Positions 46,933 to 56,304 are shown, numbered from the stretch's first letter. The stretch: DNA of 64,000 bases from Tabrizicola piscis (GCF_003940805.1 NZ_CP034328.1:3844001-3908000); one strand, 5' to 3'. Numbers and translations: made by a program. The notes: a model not told the origin generated them from the sequence alone.

Positions 46933-48654
46933 TCAGCCAGCTTGCAACGGCGTCAGCGCCGCCTCAAGGGCCGATGACAGACGTTCCGCCGTGGCGCGCG
47001 GCAAGGGCAGGTAGGCCGCGCCGAGGGTGGCAGACAGCGCACGAAGCCCGTCCTGAGGCCGGGCGGCCGTGTCGATTACCACGCCCGCGAACCCCGCCCG
47101 TCGCCAGGCCTTCGCCGCCACCACCGCCTCAGCCTCGGCCCGCGCACGGCCCGGGGTGCCATCCAGCGCCACATTCGCCCGCCCATCGGTCAGCAGCGCC
47201 AAGACCGGCGTCAGCCCCTTGGCCCGCGCCCGAACTGCCGTGTCCTGCGCCATCTGCAGGGCCGCCGCCAAAGGCGTGCCCCCGCCGCCCGGCAACCCCG
47301 CCAACCGCCGTTTTGTCTGCACCAAAGACCGCGTCGGCGGCAGGATCAGCTCCGCCCCCGCCCCGCGAAAGGCGATCAGCGCCACATGGTCGCGCCGCGC
47401 ATAGGCCCGGGCGAGGAGGAGTTCAACCGCCCCCTTCGCCTCGGCCAGCCGGGCAAGGGCGGCGGAACCTGAGGCATCGACGGCAAAGATCAGCACACGC
47501 TCATTGCGTTCCTGATAGCGTTTGATCCGCAGGTCAGAAGGGCGGATATGGACCAGCCGGTCCTGCAGCGCCGTCTTCCGCCGCATCCCTTGCCACGGGG
47601 CTGCCGCGCGCAAAGTCGCGATCAGGTCCAGCCGCAGGCCTGCCGAGGGACGGCCCGGCCGCGCCGACAGGGGCCGCCCATGGCTGTGGCCCGGCCGCGC
47701 CTCGCCTGATCCGGTGGCACCCCCGGTCGCACGGGCAGCGCGGGCGATGGCCAGCTGGTCAAGCAGGGCTTCGGGCAGGGCGGCGCGGACGGCTTCCAGC
47801 ACCAACTCCTCGGGAATGTCGCCGGGGTCGGGGCGGTTTTCACCATCGCTGTCGCCCTCGTTTTCAGTGTCGGGGGCAGGGGGCGGGGGCTGGTCCTCTG
47901 CCGCCTCTGGCCAGCGCGTGGCGCGGTGAGCGAAGACCAGTTCCGCTGCCGTAGTCACATCCTCGGCCCGCACCCCGGCATGACCGCGCAAGGCCGCCAG
48001 CACCCGCGCCAGCCGCAAGGCCAGCAGCGGCGCGCGCAGCGATGTGATGCCAAGGCTGGCCGCCACCCCCGTCAGCGTGACGGCCGCGCGGGGCGGCACC
48101 CGCAGCTTCAGGAACCGCGCCCGGGCCTTGGCGATCTGTTCGAGGTCCAGTGCCAGCGGCACCGCCTCGGCCAAGGGGATATCGTCCAAGGACAGAAACA
48201 GTGCCAGTCGGTCGGCCAAAGCGCCTGGCAAAGCCTCCTCCGCCTCGGCGCCTTCGTCGAGCGCGACAAGGCAATGCCTTGGATGGTCCAAAGCCTGCGC
48301 CAGCCGCGCGGCCAACCCGGCGGGGCAGCGTTCCGCCATGGTCAGCACCAAAGCCGAGGGTTGTGCCAGCAGGCCTTCGGTCCGCACTTGCCGCCCTTCG
48401 GCCAGCGTCGCCGTCAGGTCCAGCCCGCCAAACAGCGCCTCATCGCCAAGCGACGGATGCAGCCGCCGGACCGGCAAGGGCAGCGCTGTCAGCGCCCCGG
48501 TCACCGCATCCCTGACTGGCCCGGACCTTGCCCGCAGCCACAGGCCGCCCAGACCTGCAGGGTCCACCGCCAAAGCCATCAAGGCCAGCCGCACCCGCGC
48601 CCAGGCCGGAGAGAGCTCCGGCAGGGCCGTCACGGGGTCGGGGATGGCAGTCAT
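46933..48654 (-). CDS. bchD: Magnesium chelatase subunit D
   Basis: The 573-aa protein has an N-terminal AAA-like domain without a clear P-loop, a proline/acid-rich linker (about residues 240-275), and a C-terminal von Willebrand A domain with the metal site FAVDASGSAALARL. BchD forms the platform with BchI for ATP-driven Mg insertion by BchH. It starts 5 bases after bchI. The length agrees with the R. capsulatus and R. sphaeroides proteins (about 560 aa). Confidence 0.95.
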   Translation of the reverse strand: MTAIPDPVTALPELSPAWARVRLALMALAVDPAGLGGLWLRARSGPVRDAVTGALTALPLPVRRLHPSLGDEALFGGLDLTATLAEGRQVRTEGLLAQPSALVLTMAERCPAGLAARLAQALDHPRHCLVALDEGAEAEEALPGALADRLALFLSLDDIPLAEAVPLALDLEQIAKARARFLKLRVPPRAAVTLTGVAASLGITSLRAPLLALRLARVLAALRGHAGVRAEDVTTAAELVFAHRATRWPEAAEDQPPPPAPDTENEGDSDGENRPDPGDIPEELVLEAVRAALPEALLDQLAIARAARATGGATGSGEARPGHSHGRPLSARPGRPSAGLRLDLIATLRAAAPWQGMRRKTALQDRLVHIRPSDLRIKRYQERNERVLIFAVDASGSAALARLAEAKGAVELLLARAYARRDHVALIAFRGAGAELILPPTRSLVQTKRRLAGLPGGGGTPLAAALQMAQDTAVRARAKGLTPVLALLTDGRANVALDGTPGRARAEAEAVVAAKAWRRAGFAGVVIDTAARPQDGLRALSATLGAAYLPLPRATAERLSSALEAALTPLQAG

Positions 48655-48659
48655 GTCGG

Positions 48660-49682
48660 TCAGGGCAGAACCTCCGCCAGCGTCCGGCCCACGCGGGCGG
48701 CCGAACCCGCCTCATCCAGCGGGTCGCGACGCAGGCGGTGGGACAGTGCCATGGGGGCCACCCGGCGCAAATGGGTGCGGCGCACGGCGGTGTCGCCTTC
48801 GAAGGCGGCCAGCGCGCGGGCGGCGCGCAACAGCGTCAGCTCGCCCCGCAGCCCGTCAGACCCTAGGGCAAGGCACAGGGCCGCGCAGTCGTGCAAGACC
48901 ACGCCGGGCGTCTTCAGCTTCGGCAAAGCCTCCCGCGCGGCAAGGATCTGGTTGCGCAGACCCGCATCCATCACCCGCCATGTTTTCATGAACTTGTCAT
49001 ACTGGTTTTCATAGGCATCGCGGCGGCGGATCACCTCGACCCGCGTTTCGATGTCGCGCGGGCTGGTCACCTCCACCGACAGACCGAACCGGTCCAGCAG
49101 CTGCGGCCGCAACTCGCCCTCCTCGGGGTTGCCCGATCCCACCAGCACGAATCGCGCCGGGTGGCGGATCGAAAGCCCCTCCCGCTCCACCACGTTCTCG
49201 CCCGACTGGGCCACGTCGAGGAGGAGGTCAACGATGTGGTCCTCCAGCAGGTTGACCTCATCAATGTAAAGATACCCCCGGTTCGCCCGCGCCAGCAAGC
49301 CAGGCTCAAACGCCTTTTCCCCCCGCGTCAGCGCGCGTTCGATGTCCAGCGCACCCACCACCCGGTCCTCGGTCACGCCCAGCGGCAGATCAACCACGGG
49401 CGTTGGCTTGGTCACCATCCGGTCCGTCACCCCTTGCGCCCAAGGCGGGCACAGATCGCGGCGCGGGGCGTTGATCGGGCAACCCTCCACCGCCTCGATC
49501 GGCGGCAAGAGGGCGGCCAGCGCCCGGACGGCGGTGGATTTTCCGGTGCCCCGGTCGCCAAAGACAAGGACGCCGCCAATGCCGGGATCAATGGCCGTCA
49601 GGGTCATCGCGGACTTCATGTCCTCTTGCCCGACGATGGCCGAGAAGGGGAAAGGCTGGCGGGGCGTGTGGGTCTTGGTCAT
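48660..49682 (-). CDS. bchI: Magnesium chelatase ATPase subunit I
   Basis: The 340-aa AAA+ ATPase has Walker A GDRGTGKSTAVRAL (about residue 44), Walker B YLYIDEVNLLEDHIVD, and the sensor-2 region SLRHPAR-like SIRHPARFVLVGSGNPEEGE. It hydrolyses ATP in the chelatase motor. The ATG at 49682 is used; the long frame from 49982 runs through crtA. It follows crtA after 7 bases. Confidence 0.96.
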   Translation of the reverse strand: MTKTHTPRQPFPFSAIVGQEDMKSAMTLTAIDPGIGGVLVFGDRGTGKSTAVRALAALLPPIEAVEGCPINAPRRDLCPPWAQGVTDRMVTKPTPVVDLPLGVTEDRVVGALDIERALTRGEKAFEPGLLARANRGYLYIDEVNLLEDHIVDLLLDVAQSGENVVEREGLSIRHPARFVLVGSGNPEEGELRPQLLDRFGLSVEVTSPRDIETRVEVIRRRDAYENQYDKFMKTWRVMDAGLRNQILAAREALPKLKTPGVVLHDCAALCLALGSDGLRGELTLLRAARALAAFEGDTAVRRTHLRRVAPMALSHRLRRDPLDEAGSAARVGRTLAEVLP

Positions 49683-49689
49683 CTGAGCC

Positions 49690-50541
49690 TCATTCGGCAG
49701 GGGTCGAGGTCGGGGGTGACCATGGGCATCGTACAGTATCGGTCTGGACACCCTGCGGCGCAACTGCCAAGGCGGCGGCAAGGCTGTCACTTCCCTCCCC
49801 CCTCGTGGGGGAGGGAGAGGGTGGGGGGGCACCCGCAAGGCCGCCGCGGGACAGCAATTCCGCGCCGTTCCAGCGCCCCTCAACCCCCAGAACGCGGAAG
49901 CGGGCGTAAAGCTCATCCGTAAACCAGCCCTCGGCGCGCACGGCGGCGATGGCCCGGCCATGCGGTCCGTCCCCCCGTGCAAAATGGGTCATGCTGACGG
50001 CATCGGGCCAGATCGAAAAGGTGATCTGGTGCAACAGCGGCACTTCGCCAATGCCGATTTTGAACAGCACATTCGGGTCTTGCCCGATCACTGCCGAAAT
50101 GTCGGGAACCCGCCGCCAGAACCGCAGCGCGCGGCCCGGCTTGACGCTGGCCCGGGTCAGCACGGCCAAGGGGCCTTTGGGATCGACCGGGTGGGATTCG
50201 GGGACAAACGGGTTCACTCCGGCCCATGACCCCCGCGCCGACAGCGGTGACATGGTGATCGTGCAGGCCTCGGTCGCATGGGCCCGCCAGCGCCGCCAGA
50301 CCGGGCTTTGCGCCATGCCGGCCTGCGCCGTTGCCGCGTCGGGCCAAGCGGCAAGGATGGCCCAGACACCCCAGTTCGGCTTTGGCGTGAAGCCTTCGCC
50401 CGTGCCCGAGCCACAGAGTTTCCAGAACATCAGATGCGGTTCGCGCCGCAAGGCCAGACGCGCCGCTGCCATCTGGCTGATGACCCACAGCTTCGGGCCA
50501 AGGCCCTCAAATCGAAACAAGCTTAGGGTGGCGATCGGCAT
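49690..50541 (-). CDS. crtA: Spheroidene monooxygenase
   Basis: The 283-aa protein converts spheroidene to spheroidenone (a keto group at C-2) using O2. It starts MPIATLSLFRFEGLGPKLWV and shows HLMFWKLCGSGTGEGFTPKP and TFSIWPDAVSMTHFA, family segments. The conserved part seems to end near residue 235 (RWNGAELL). The remaining roughly 47 residues (with PPPSPSPTRGEGS) are encoded by a G+C-rich repeat and look like read-through of the original stop. It is the first gene of crtA-bchI-bchD-bchO. Confidence 0.92.
   Translation of the reverse strand: MPIATLSLFRFEGLGPKLWVISQMAAARLALRREPHLMFWKLCGSGTGEGFTPKPNWGVWAILAAWPDAATAQAGMAQSPVWRRWRAHATEACTITMSPLSARGSWAGVNPFVPESHPVDPKGPLAVLTRASVKPGRALRFWRRVPDISAVIGQDPNVLFKIGIGEVPLLHQITFSIWPDAVSMTHFARGDGPHGRAIAAVRAEGWFTDELYARFRVLGVEGRWNGAELLSRGGLAGAPPPSPSPTRGEGSDSLAAALAVAPQGVQTDTVRCPWSPPTSTPAE
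49793..49815. repeat. Hairpin repeat inside the crtA 3' end
   Basis: A 9-bp stem (CCCTCCCCC with GGGGGAGGG) with a CTCGT loop lies in the last 110 bases of crtA and is translated as PSPTRGEG. Elements encoding this peptide are familiar intergenic repeats in G+C-rich bacteria. Its position suggests insertion at or near the original crtA stop. Confidence 0.6.
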
Positions 50542-50552
50542 CTGCGGTCCAG

Positions 50553-50570
50553 TGTAACGTTATACTTACA
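50553..50570. promoter_or_regulatory. PpsR/CrtJ box near crtA
   Basis: TGTAACGTTATACTTACA lies 12 bases upstream of the crtA start in the 121-base divergent crtA-crtI gap. Confidence 0.8.
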
Positions 50571-50627
50571 CTCTACCGCAAAATACCCCTACGGGAAGGG
50601 GCTGTTTTGCCGCATGATCTGCACAGT

Positions 50628-50645
50628 TGTAAATCTGGCTAGACA
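50628..50645. promoter_or_regulatory. PpsR/CrtJ box near crtI
   Basis: TGTAAATCTGGCTAGACA lies 18 bases before the crtI ATG. The box near crtA is 57 bases away, so looping between the two could co-repress both directions. Confidence 0.78.
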
Positions 50646-50662
50646 CTCTATCATCCTTTCCC

Positions 50663-52234
50663 ATGACCACAGCGCATCCCATCAGACCCCGCCCCGACAC
50701 CCCCTCCGGCCAAGGTGAGGCGCTGGTGATCGGCGCCGGGCTTGGCGGGCTTGCCACCGCCATGCGACTGGGCGCCAAGGGCTGGCGGGTCACCGTGGTC
50801 GACCGGCTGGACCGCCCCGGCGGCCGTGGGTCCTCCATCACCAAGGACGGGTACCGCTTCGATCTTGGCCCGACGATCGTCACCGTGCCGCAGATCCTGC
50901 GCGACCTCTGGGCCACCTGCGGCCGCGATTTCCATAAGGACGTGGATCTGCGCCCGATGGACCCGTTTTACGAGATCCGGTTCGACGACGGCGAACGCTT
51001 CACCATGCGGACCGGCGCCGCCGCGATGGAGGCTGAGGTTGCCCGCGTGTCGCCCACCGACTTGCCCGGCTACCAGCGCTTCCTGACCGATGCGAAGGCC
51101 CGCTACAGCTTTGGCTTCGAAGATCTGGGTCGCCGCCCGATGCACAAGCTGATGGACCTGATCAAGGTCCTGCCCAAGTTCGTCTGGTACCGCGCCGACA
51201 AATCCGTTCATTCCCACGCCGCAGCCCGGGTCAAGGACCCGCACCTGCGCTTTGCGCTGTCGTTCCACCCGCTGTTCATCGGGGGCGATCCGTTCCGCGT
51301 CACCAGCATGTATTCGCTGGTCAGCCATCTGGAGGCATCCTTTGGCGTCCACTACGCCATGGGCGGGGTGCAGGCGATTGCCGATGCCATGGTCGCCGTG
51401 ATCGAAGGGCAGGGCGGTCGCGTCCTTCTGGGGCAAGAGGTGGATGAAATCACCGTCACCAATGGCCGCGCCTCGGGGGCCACACTGAAAGACGGGCGCA
51501 GGCTGGACGCCGAAGTGGTCGTCTCGAACGCCGATCCGGGCTTTACCTACGGCCAGCTGCTGCGCAACCATGCAAAGCGCCGCTGGACCGACAAGCGCAT
51601 GGCCCGCGCCCGCTGGTCGATGGGGCTGTTCGTCTGGTATTTCGGCACCAAGGGCACGCGTGACATGTGGCCCGATGCCGGCCACCACACCATCGTCGTC
51701 GGCCCCCGCTACAAGGACCACATCCGCGACATTTTCCGCGCAGGGCGGCTTGCCAAGGACATGAGCCTTTATGTCCACCGCCCCACGGTGACAGACCCCT
51801 CTGCCGCCCCGGCGGGCGATGACACCTTCTACGTCCTCAGCCCGGTCCCCCACTTGGGCCACAATGCCGCCGACTGGGCGACTGAGACTGAGACCTACCG
51901 CAACCGCATGGCCGACGTGCTGGAAAAGCGCCTGATCCCCGGCTTCCGCGACAAGATCAGCGCTGAGGTCACCTTCACCCCCGAAACCTTCCGCGACCGC
52001 TATCTGTCGCCCTTCGGCGCGGGCTTTTCGCTGGAACCCCGCATCCTGCAATCGGCCTACTTCCGGCCCCATAACGTGTCCGAGGAAGTGCCGGGCCTTT
52101 ACCTTTGCGGTGCGGGCACCCACCCCGGCGCGGGTGTCCCCGGCGTGATCGGCACGGCCGAAGTCACTGCAGGGCTGATCCCGGCGCCAAGCGTGCGGGT
52201 TGCCGACCTGCCCCTGCCCATGGCCGCCGAATGA
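50663..52234 (+). CDS. crtI: Phytoene desaturase (neurosporene-forming)
   Basis: The 523-aa flavoprotein has the dinucleotide motif VIGAGLGGLATAMRLGAKG near residue 22, RPGGRGSSITKDGYRFDLGP, and the C-terminal YLCGAGTHPGAGVPGVIGTA. In Rhodobacter-type pathways CrtI makes three desaturations to neurosporene; that the product is neurosporene is inferred from crtC/crtD/crtF/crtA. The stop overlaps crtB (ATGA). Confidence 0.95.
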   Translation: MTTAHPIRPRPDTPSGQGEALVIGAGLGGLATAMRLGAKGWRVTVVDRLDRPGGRGSSITKDGYRFDLGPTIVTVPQILRDLWATCGRDFHKDVDLRPMDPFYEIRFDDGERFTMRTGAAAMEAEVARVSPTDLPGYQRFLTDAKARYSFGFEDLGRRPMHKLMDLIKVLPKFVWYRADKSVHSHAAARVKDPHLRFALSFHPLFIGGDPFRVTSMYSLVSHLEASFGVHYAMGGVQAIADAMVAVIEGQGGRVLLGQEVDEITVTNGRASGATLKDGRRLDAEVVVSNADPGFTYGQLLRNHAKRRWTDKRMARARWSMGLFVWYFGTKGTRDMWPDAGHHTIVVGPRYKDHIRDIFRAGRLAKDMSLYVHRPTVTDPSAAPAGDDTFYVLSPVPHLGHNAADWATETETYRNRMADVLEKRLIPGFRDKISAEVTFTPETFRDRYLSPFGAGFSLEPRILQSAYFRPHNVSEEVPGLYLCGAGTHPGAGVPGVIGTAEVTAGLIPAPSVRVADLPLPMAAE

Positions 52235-53250
52235 CCAAAAGCAACATCGCCCCAGCCGATCTGGATGCCTGCCGCGCCGCCATTCGGACGGGGTCGCTGT
52301 CGTTCCACGCCGCCTCGCGCCTGCTGCCGGCCCGTGTCCGGGATCCGGCCTTGGCGCTTTACGCCTTCTGTCGCCTTGCCGACGATGCCGTGGATGAAGG
52401 CCATGACAAGACCGCCGCCGTCCTGCGGCTGCGGGATCGTCTGGACCGTGTCTATGCTGGCCGGCCGGTGAACTCGCCCGCCGACCGCGCCTTTGCGGCT
52501 GTGGTGGAAGACTTCCAGATGCCCCGCGCGCTGCCTGACGCTTTGCTTGAAGGCATGGCATGGGATGCGGTCGGCCGCCGCTATGATGACCTGTCCGGCG
52601 TCCTTGCCTATTCCGCCCGTGTCGCGGCTGCCGTGGGGGCGATGATGTGCGTCCTGATGCGGGTGCGCGACAGTGACGCGCTTGCCCGGGCCTGCGATCT
52701 TGGCCTTGCGATGCAACTGACCAACATCGCCCGCGATGTGGGCGAAGACGCGCGGGCAGGCCGCCTGTACCTGCCGGTTGACTGGCTGACCGCCGCCGGG
52801 GTCGATCCTGAGGATTGGCTTGCCAACCCCGCCGCAACCCCAGCCATCCGCCTTGCCACAGCGCGACTGCTGACCGAAGCCGACCGCCTTTACGCAAGGT
52901 CCGAGGCTGGCGTCTCGGCCCTGCCGCTTGGCTGCCGCCCCGGCATCATCGCCGCCCGGATGATCTATGCCGGGATCGGCAGCGCCGTGCGCCGCCAGAA
53001 CCATGACAGCATCACGGCCCGCGCCCGGACTGGACGTGCCCGAAAGCTTGGCTGGCTTGGGCTTGCCACGCTCAAGGCCGGCACCACGGCCATCCTGCCG
53101 CGCCCGCCCGTCCTGCATGCCCCGCCGGTGGAGGAGGTTGCCTTCCTTGTGCGCGCGGCCGCCCAGCAATCGCCCTCGAAAGGCAGAAGTGACGCCCTTC
53201 TCAGCGTTCTGGCCCAGCTTGAGGCCCGCGACCGGGGTCTTTCCGCCTAA
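52231..53250 (+). CDS. crtB: Phytoene synthase
   Basis: The 339-aa protein condenses two geranylgeranyl diphosphates. It has YAFCRLADDAVDEG as first aspartate motif (near residue 45), RRYDDLSGVLAYSARVAAAVG, and the second motif LTNIARDVGEDARAGRLYLP. The ATG at 52231 overlaps the crtI stop. tspO follows after 55 bases. Confidence 0.95.
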   Translation: MTKSNIAPADLDACRAAIRTGSLSFHAASRLLPARVRDPALALYAFCRLADDAVDEGHDKTAAVLRLRDRLDRVYAGRPVNSPADRAFAAVVEDFQMPRALPDALLEGMAWDAVGRRYDDLSGVLAYSARVAAAVGAMMCVLMRVRDSDALARACDLGLAMQLTNIARDVGEDARAGRLYLPVDWLTAAGVDPEDWLANPAATPAIRLATARLLTEADRLYARSEAGVSALPLGCRPGIIAARMIYAGIGSAVRRQNHDSITARARTGRARKLGWLGLATLKAGTTAILPRPPVLHAPPVEEVAFLVRAAAQQSPSKGRSDALLSVLAQLEARDRGLSA

Positions 53251-53305
53251 GCGGTTGTGACACGGGCCGATCCGGCCTATCTCCCTTGGAAAAGGGGTGC
53301 CGCGC

Positions 53306-53782
53306 ATGGATTACGGGTTGTTCTTCGTCTACCTCACCGCCTGCGGTGCCGCTGCGGCGACCGGGGCGCTGTTTCCCACCGGGCCTTGGTATGTGGCGCT
53401 GAAAAAGCCCAGCTGGACGCCGCCGAACTGGGTGTTCCCGGTGGCGTGGATGTCCCTCTACCTGCTGATGTCCGCCGCTGCCGCCCGTGCCGCGACGTTT
53501 GAGGGGGCGAGCCTTGGGCTGGCGCTGTGGTCGGTGCAGATTGCCTTCAACACCCTGTGGACCCCGGTGTTCTTCGGGCTGAAGCGGATGCGGGCGGCCT
53601 TGGTGCCGATGGCGGGGCTGTGGCTGTCGGTGACGGCGACTTGTGTCGTGTTCTTCACGATCGACTTTTGGGCCGGGTTGATGTTCGTGCCCTATGTGAT
53701 CTGGGTCAGCATCGCCGGGGCGCTTAACTTCGAGATGGTCCGCCTGAACCCGGTTGAGGCGCGGGGGCCGGTGGGGGGCTGA
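53306..53782 (+). CDS. tspO: TspO/CrtK tryptophan-rich sensory protein
   Basis: The 158-aa outer-membrane protein has five hydrophobic segments and the family signature WYVALKKPSWTPPNWVFPVAW, with WSVQIAFNTLWTPVFFGLKR. In R. sphaeroides TspO it has the same length and negatively affects PGC expression through tetrapyrrole handling in response to oxygen. The ATG at 53306 is chosen over a GTG at 53297. It converges on crtC. Confidence 0.93.
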   Translation: MDYGLFFVYLTACGAAAATGALFPTGPWYVALKKPSWTPPNWVFPVAWMSLYLLMSAAAARAATFEGASLGLALWSVQIAFNTLWTPVFFGLKRMRAALVPMAGLWLSVTATCVVFFTIDFWAGLMFVPYVIWVSIAGALNFEMVRLNPVEARGPVGG

Positions 53783-53785
53783 GGC

Positions 53786-53808
53786 GGGTGTCCCGGGCGG
53801 GGACACCC
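53786..53808. terminator. Stem-loop after tspO, GGTGTCCC repeat family
   Basis: A perfect 9-bp stem GGGTGTCCC / GGGACACCC with a 5-base loop lies 3 bases after the tspO stop, the third member of this family in the window. It sits in the convergent tspO-crtC gap. Confidence 0.65.
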
Positions 53809-53856
53809 TCTCAAGCGCCATAAATCAAGGCCTTAAGGGGTGACCTTCATCCTTCG

Positions 53857-54699
53857 TTAATCCTTGAAGTCCCATCCCGGCCGGCGAGGCACGCGCATGG
53901 CGATCATGGGTTTAAGCCAGGGTTGGCGGTAGCGCACGAGGTCCAGCGCCTCATGCACGCCGGTTGTCACTTCGCCGTCGATCTTCGTTTCCACCAGCGA
54001 CCGCGAATAGAACGGCGCGTCCAGAAGGCTCATCTTCTGGGACGGGTGAAACCCCGGGTCGGCCCGCGTGTTGCGCCGGACTGCCCAGAGGCTGCGCCGA
54101 AACGGGCTGACGGGTGGTAACGCGATCTCTTGCACCGTCCCGTCGCGCAGGACCTCGACCCCAAGGGCCAGGGATGACCCGTCGCTGCGGGTGGCGTCGT
54201 AGAAGCAGACGGTGCGGTCCTTTAGCGGAAAACGGCCCCAGGTCCAGAACCGGAAATCCGCCTCCAGCGCCGCCGTCCCAAAATTCGCGTCCCAGTAGCC
54301 GTGGCCTTCCCAGGAGTGGCCTTGGCTTAGGTCTACCTTGATCCGGGCGATGGGCGCGAAGGGGCGCCAGGTGTGGCTGGCGTCGGGCGTAAGCCGGGCC
54401 TCGACCCCGGTCAGGGCCGCGGGCGTCAGAGTGATGGTGCCCTGCACGCGGCTGACCAGCGGCAGAGAGGAAATCTCGTTCACCTCAACCACCAGTTCGC
54501 GCCCGGTCCAGTGCATCGACGATGGCCCGATCTGGAGCCGGTCGGGCGACTGGCGCAGGGCGGCGCGGCCACGATCCGTCATCGTGAAGCGACCGCCGGT
54601 GCCGTAGGTCGCGACGTTCAGGCAGACGTGGTTCTGCGGAGATTTCCGGCCCGACCAGCGGTACCAGGGCGAAAACACCGACCCGATGAAGCCGATCAC
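53857..54699 (-). CDS. crtC: Hydroxyneurosporene synthase (carotenoid 1,2-hydratase)
   Basis: From the GTG at 54699 the product is 280 aa, close to the roughly 280-aa Rhodobacter CrtC. It begins MIGFIGSVFSPWYRWSGRK (GTG read as Met), with SSMHWTGRELVVEVNEI and GHSWEGHGYWDANFG further on. It adds water to the 1,2 double bond of neurosporene. The GTG overlaps the crtD stop (GTGA). However, the same frame continues upstream inside crtD with YAWWYLDGVSDDG, which resembles the N-terminus of longer CrtC proteins; see findings. Confidence 0.88.
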   Translation of the reverse strand: MIGFIGSVFSPWYRWSGRKSPQNHVCLNVATYGTGGRFTMTDRGRAALRQSPDRLQIGPSSMHWTGRELVVEVNEISSLPLVSRVQGTITLTPAALTGVEARLTPDASHTWRPFAPIARIKVDLSQGHSWEGHGYWDANFGTAALEADFRFWTWGRFPLKDRTVCFYDATRSDGSSLALGVEVLRDGTVQEIALPPVSPFRRSLWAVRRNTRADPGFHPSQKMSLLDAPFYSRSLVETKIDGEVTTGVHEALDLVRYRQPWLKPMIAMRVPRRPGWDFKD

Positions 54700-56276
54700 C
54701 GAGACGGCGCGCGTGCCGTCGTCTGAGACCCCGTCAAGGTACCACCAGGCATAGCCGTCTGGGGCAACATGGACCGAGAAGTCAGGTCCCCCATTTTCAG
54801 GTCCGCCATGACCGCCGCCGCCGCGTGCTTGCCGGAGAGCGCCGCCATCGGCACCCCAGCCCCCGGATGCGCCCCGCCCCCCGCCAGATAGAGGCCCGGC
54901 AGCGCCGTCCGCGCCTGCGGTCGCGCGAAGGCGGCGAAGGTGCCCTCCGGGCTCCTGCCGTAGATCGACCCGTCCGATCCCGGAAAAAGCCGGTCCAGCA
55001 TGGCGGGTGTGGTCAGCCCCGCCGGACCCGGCTCGGGCGTGAAGGTCAGGCCCATCTGGCGCAGGCGTTGAAAGGTTCGGGCGTGGCATCGGGCGAAATC
55101 CTCTGGGTGGTCGGGGCGGCCCGGGGGGGCGTTGATGATGATCTCGAACCGTTCGGGGCCGGTTGGAACGGCCCCCGCAGCGCGATCCTCGGCGCAGATG
55201 TAAAGCGTGGGGGCTAAGGGCATGTCACCCTTGGCAAGGGGGCCGAACTCGGCCTTCGGGTCAGACGAGAAGAATACATTGTGGTGGATGAGATCGGCGG
55301 CAAGTGGCCCTTCGACACGGGCGGCGAAAGACCAGACCCATGCCGACAGGCTGCGGGGGGTGGTGCTGCGCGCTGGAACGGCCGCCCCCAGCCCCTCGCC
55401 CAGATGCCCCGCAGCCAGTGCTGCAGGGTCACCGGCAAAGACGCAAGCCGCGCAGGGCAGGGTGATCCCGTCCTGCAGCTGCACCCCCGTGACCCGCCCG
55501 CCCTGACGCACGATCCGCCGGGCAGGTGTGGACAGGCGGAGGGTGACGCCCAGCCGTTTTGCAAGGTCCGCCAGCGCCAGCGCAAGGCGGTGCATCCCGC
55601 CCTCAACCGCCCAGACGCCAGCCGCCTCGGCCCGCCAGATCAGCGCAAGGACCCCGGGAGCATGGGTGGGCCTGCCGCCGACATAGGTGGCGTAGCGGGC
55701 GAAAAGCTGGACAAGGCGCGGGTCGCGGAACTGGCGGCGCAGAAGCCCCGCCAAGGACAGGCCGGGCAGAAGAGCGGGCCACAGCGCGGGGCGGGCAAGG
55801 GTGGCGCGGAGGATCGCGGCAAGCTGTGGCCCCGGAGCCTGCATCACTGGCGCGTCGAAGGCCTGGTGCAGGCCCTGCGCCAGCCGGTCAAAGCGGCGGA
55901 AGGCGGCGCCCTCGCGGTCGCCGGCGAAGGTGGCGATGGCGGCAGCGTCGATTGCGGGATCGCCGGTGAGATCAAGGCGGCTGCCACCCTCCCACCAGTG
56001 CCGGGCGAGAACGGTTTGCGGCAAGAGGGTCAGGTGATCCTCCAGCCGCTCACCGGCCAGCGCGAAGAGATCGTCGAACACTTGCCGCAGGGTCAGCACG
56101 GTGGGCCCGGCATCGACTGGCCCAGCGGGCGAGGGCAGAGTGCGCATCTTGCCACCGGGGGTGGCCGCCGCTTCGACAAGCGTGACGGCAGAGCCTGCGG
56201 CGGCAAGCCGGATCGCAGCCGCCAGACCGCCCATTCCGGCGCCGATGACGATGACGTTTGGTGAGTGGCTGTCCAT
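54696..56276 (-). CDS. crtD: Methoxyneurosporene (3,4-) dehydrogenase
   Basis: The 526-aa flavoprotein starts with VIVIGAGMGGLAAAIRLAAA (FAD site near residue 8) and TPGGKMRTL, and ends with LYLAGGGAHPGAGVPMAALSG followed by about 45 less conserved residues. CrtD introduces the C-3,4 double bond on the way to spheroidene. The C-terminal tail overlaps the possible CrtC N-terminal coding in another frame. The start lies 29 bases from the PpsR boxes shared with crtE. Confidence 0.93.
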   Translation of the reverse strand: MDSHSPNVIVIGAGMGGLAAAIRLAAAGSAVTLVEAAATPGGKMRTLPSPAGPVDAGPTVLTLRQVFDDLFALAGERLEDHLTLLPQTVLARHWWEGGSRLDLTGDPAIDAAAIATFAGDREGAAFRRFDRLAQGLHQAFDAPVMQAPGPQLAAILRATLARPALWPALLPGLSLAGLLRRQFRDPRLVQLFARYATYVGGRPTHAPGVLALIWRAEAAGVWAVEGGMHRLALALADLAKRLGVTLRLSTPARRIVRQGGRVTGVQLQDGITLPCAACVFAGDPAALAAGHLGEGLGAAVPARSTTPRSLSAWVWSFAARVEGPLAADLIHHNVFFSSDPKAEFGPLAKGDMPLAPTLYICAEDRAAGAVPTGPERFEIIINAPPGRPDHPEDFARCHARTFQRLRQMGLTFTPEPGPAGLTTPAMLDRLFPGSDGSIYGRSPEGTFAAFARPQARTALPGLYLAGGGAHPGAGVPMAALSGKHAAAAVMADLKMGDLTSRSMLPQTAMPGGTLTGSQTTARAPSR

Positions 56277-56304
56277 TCGGGCAGTCTAGCCGAGGGCAGA
56301 GCGT

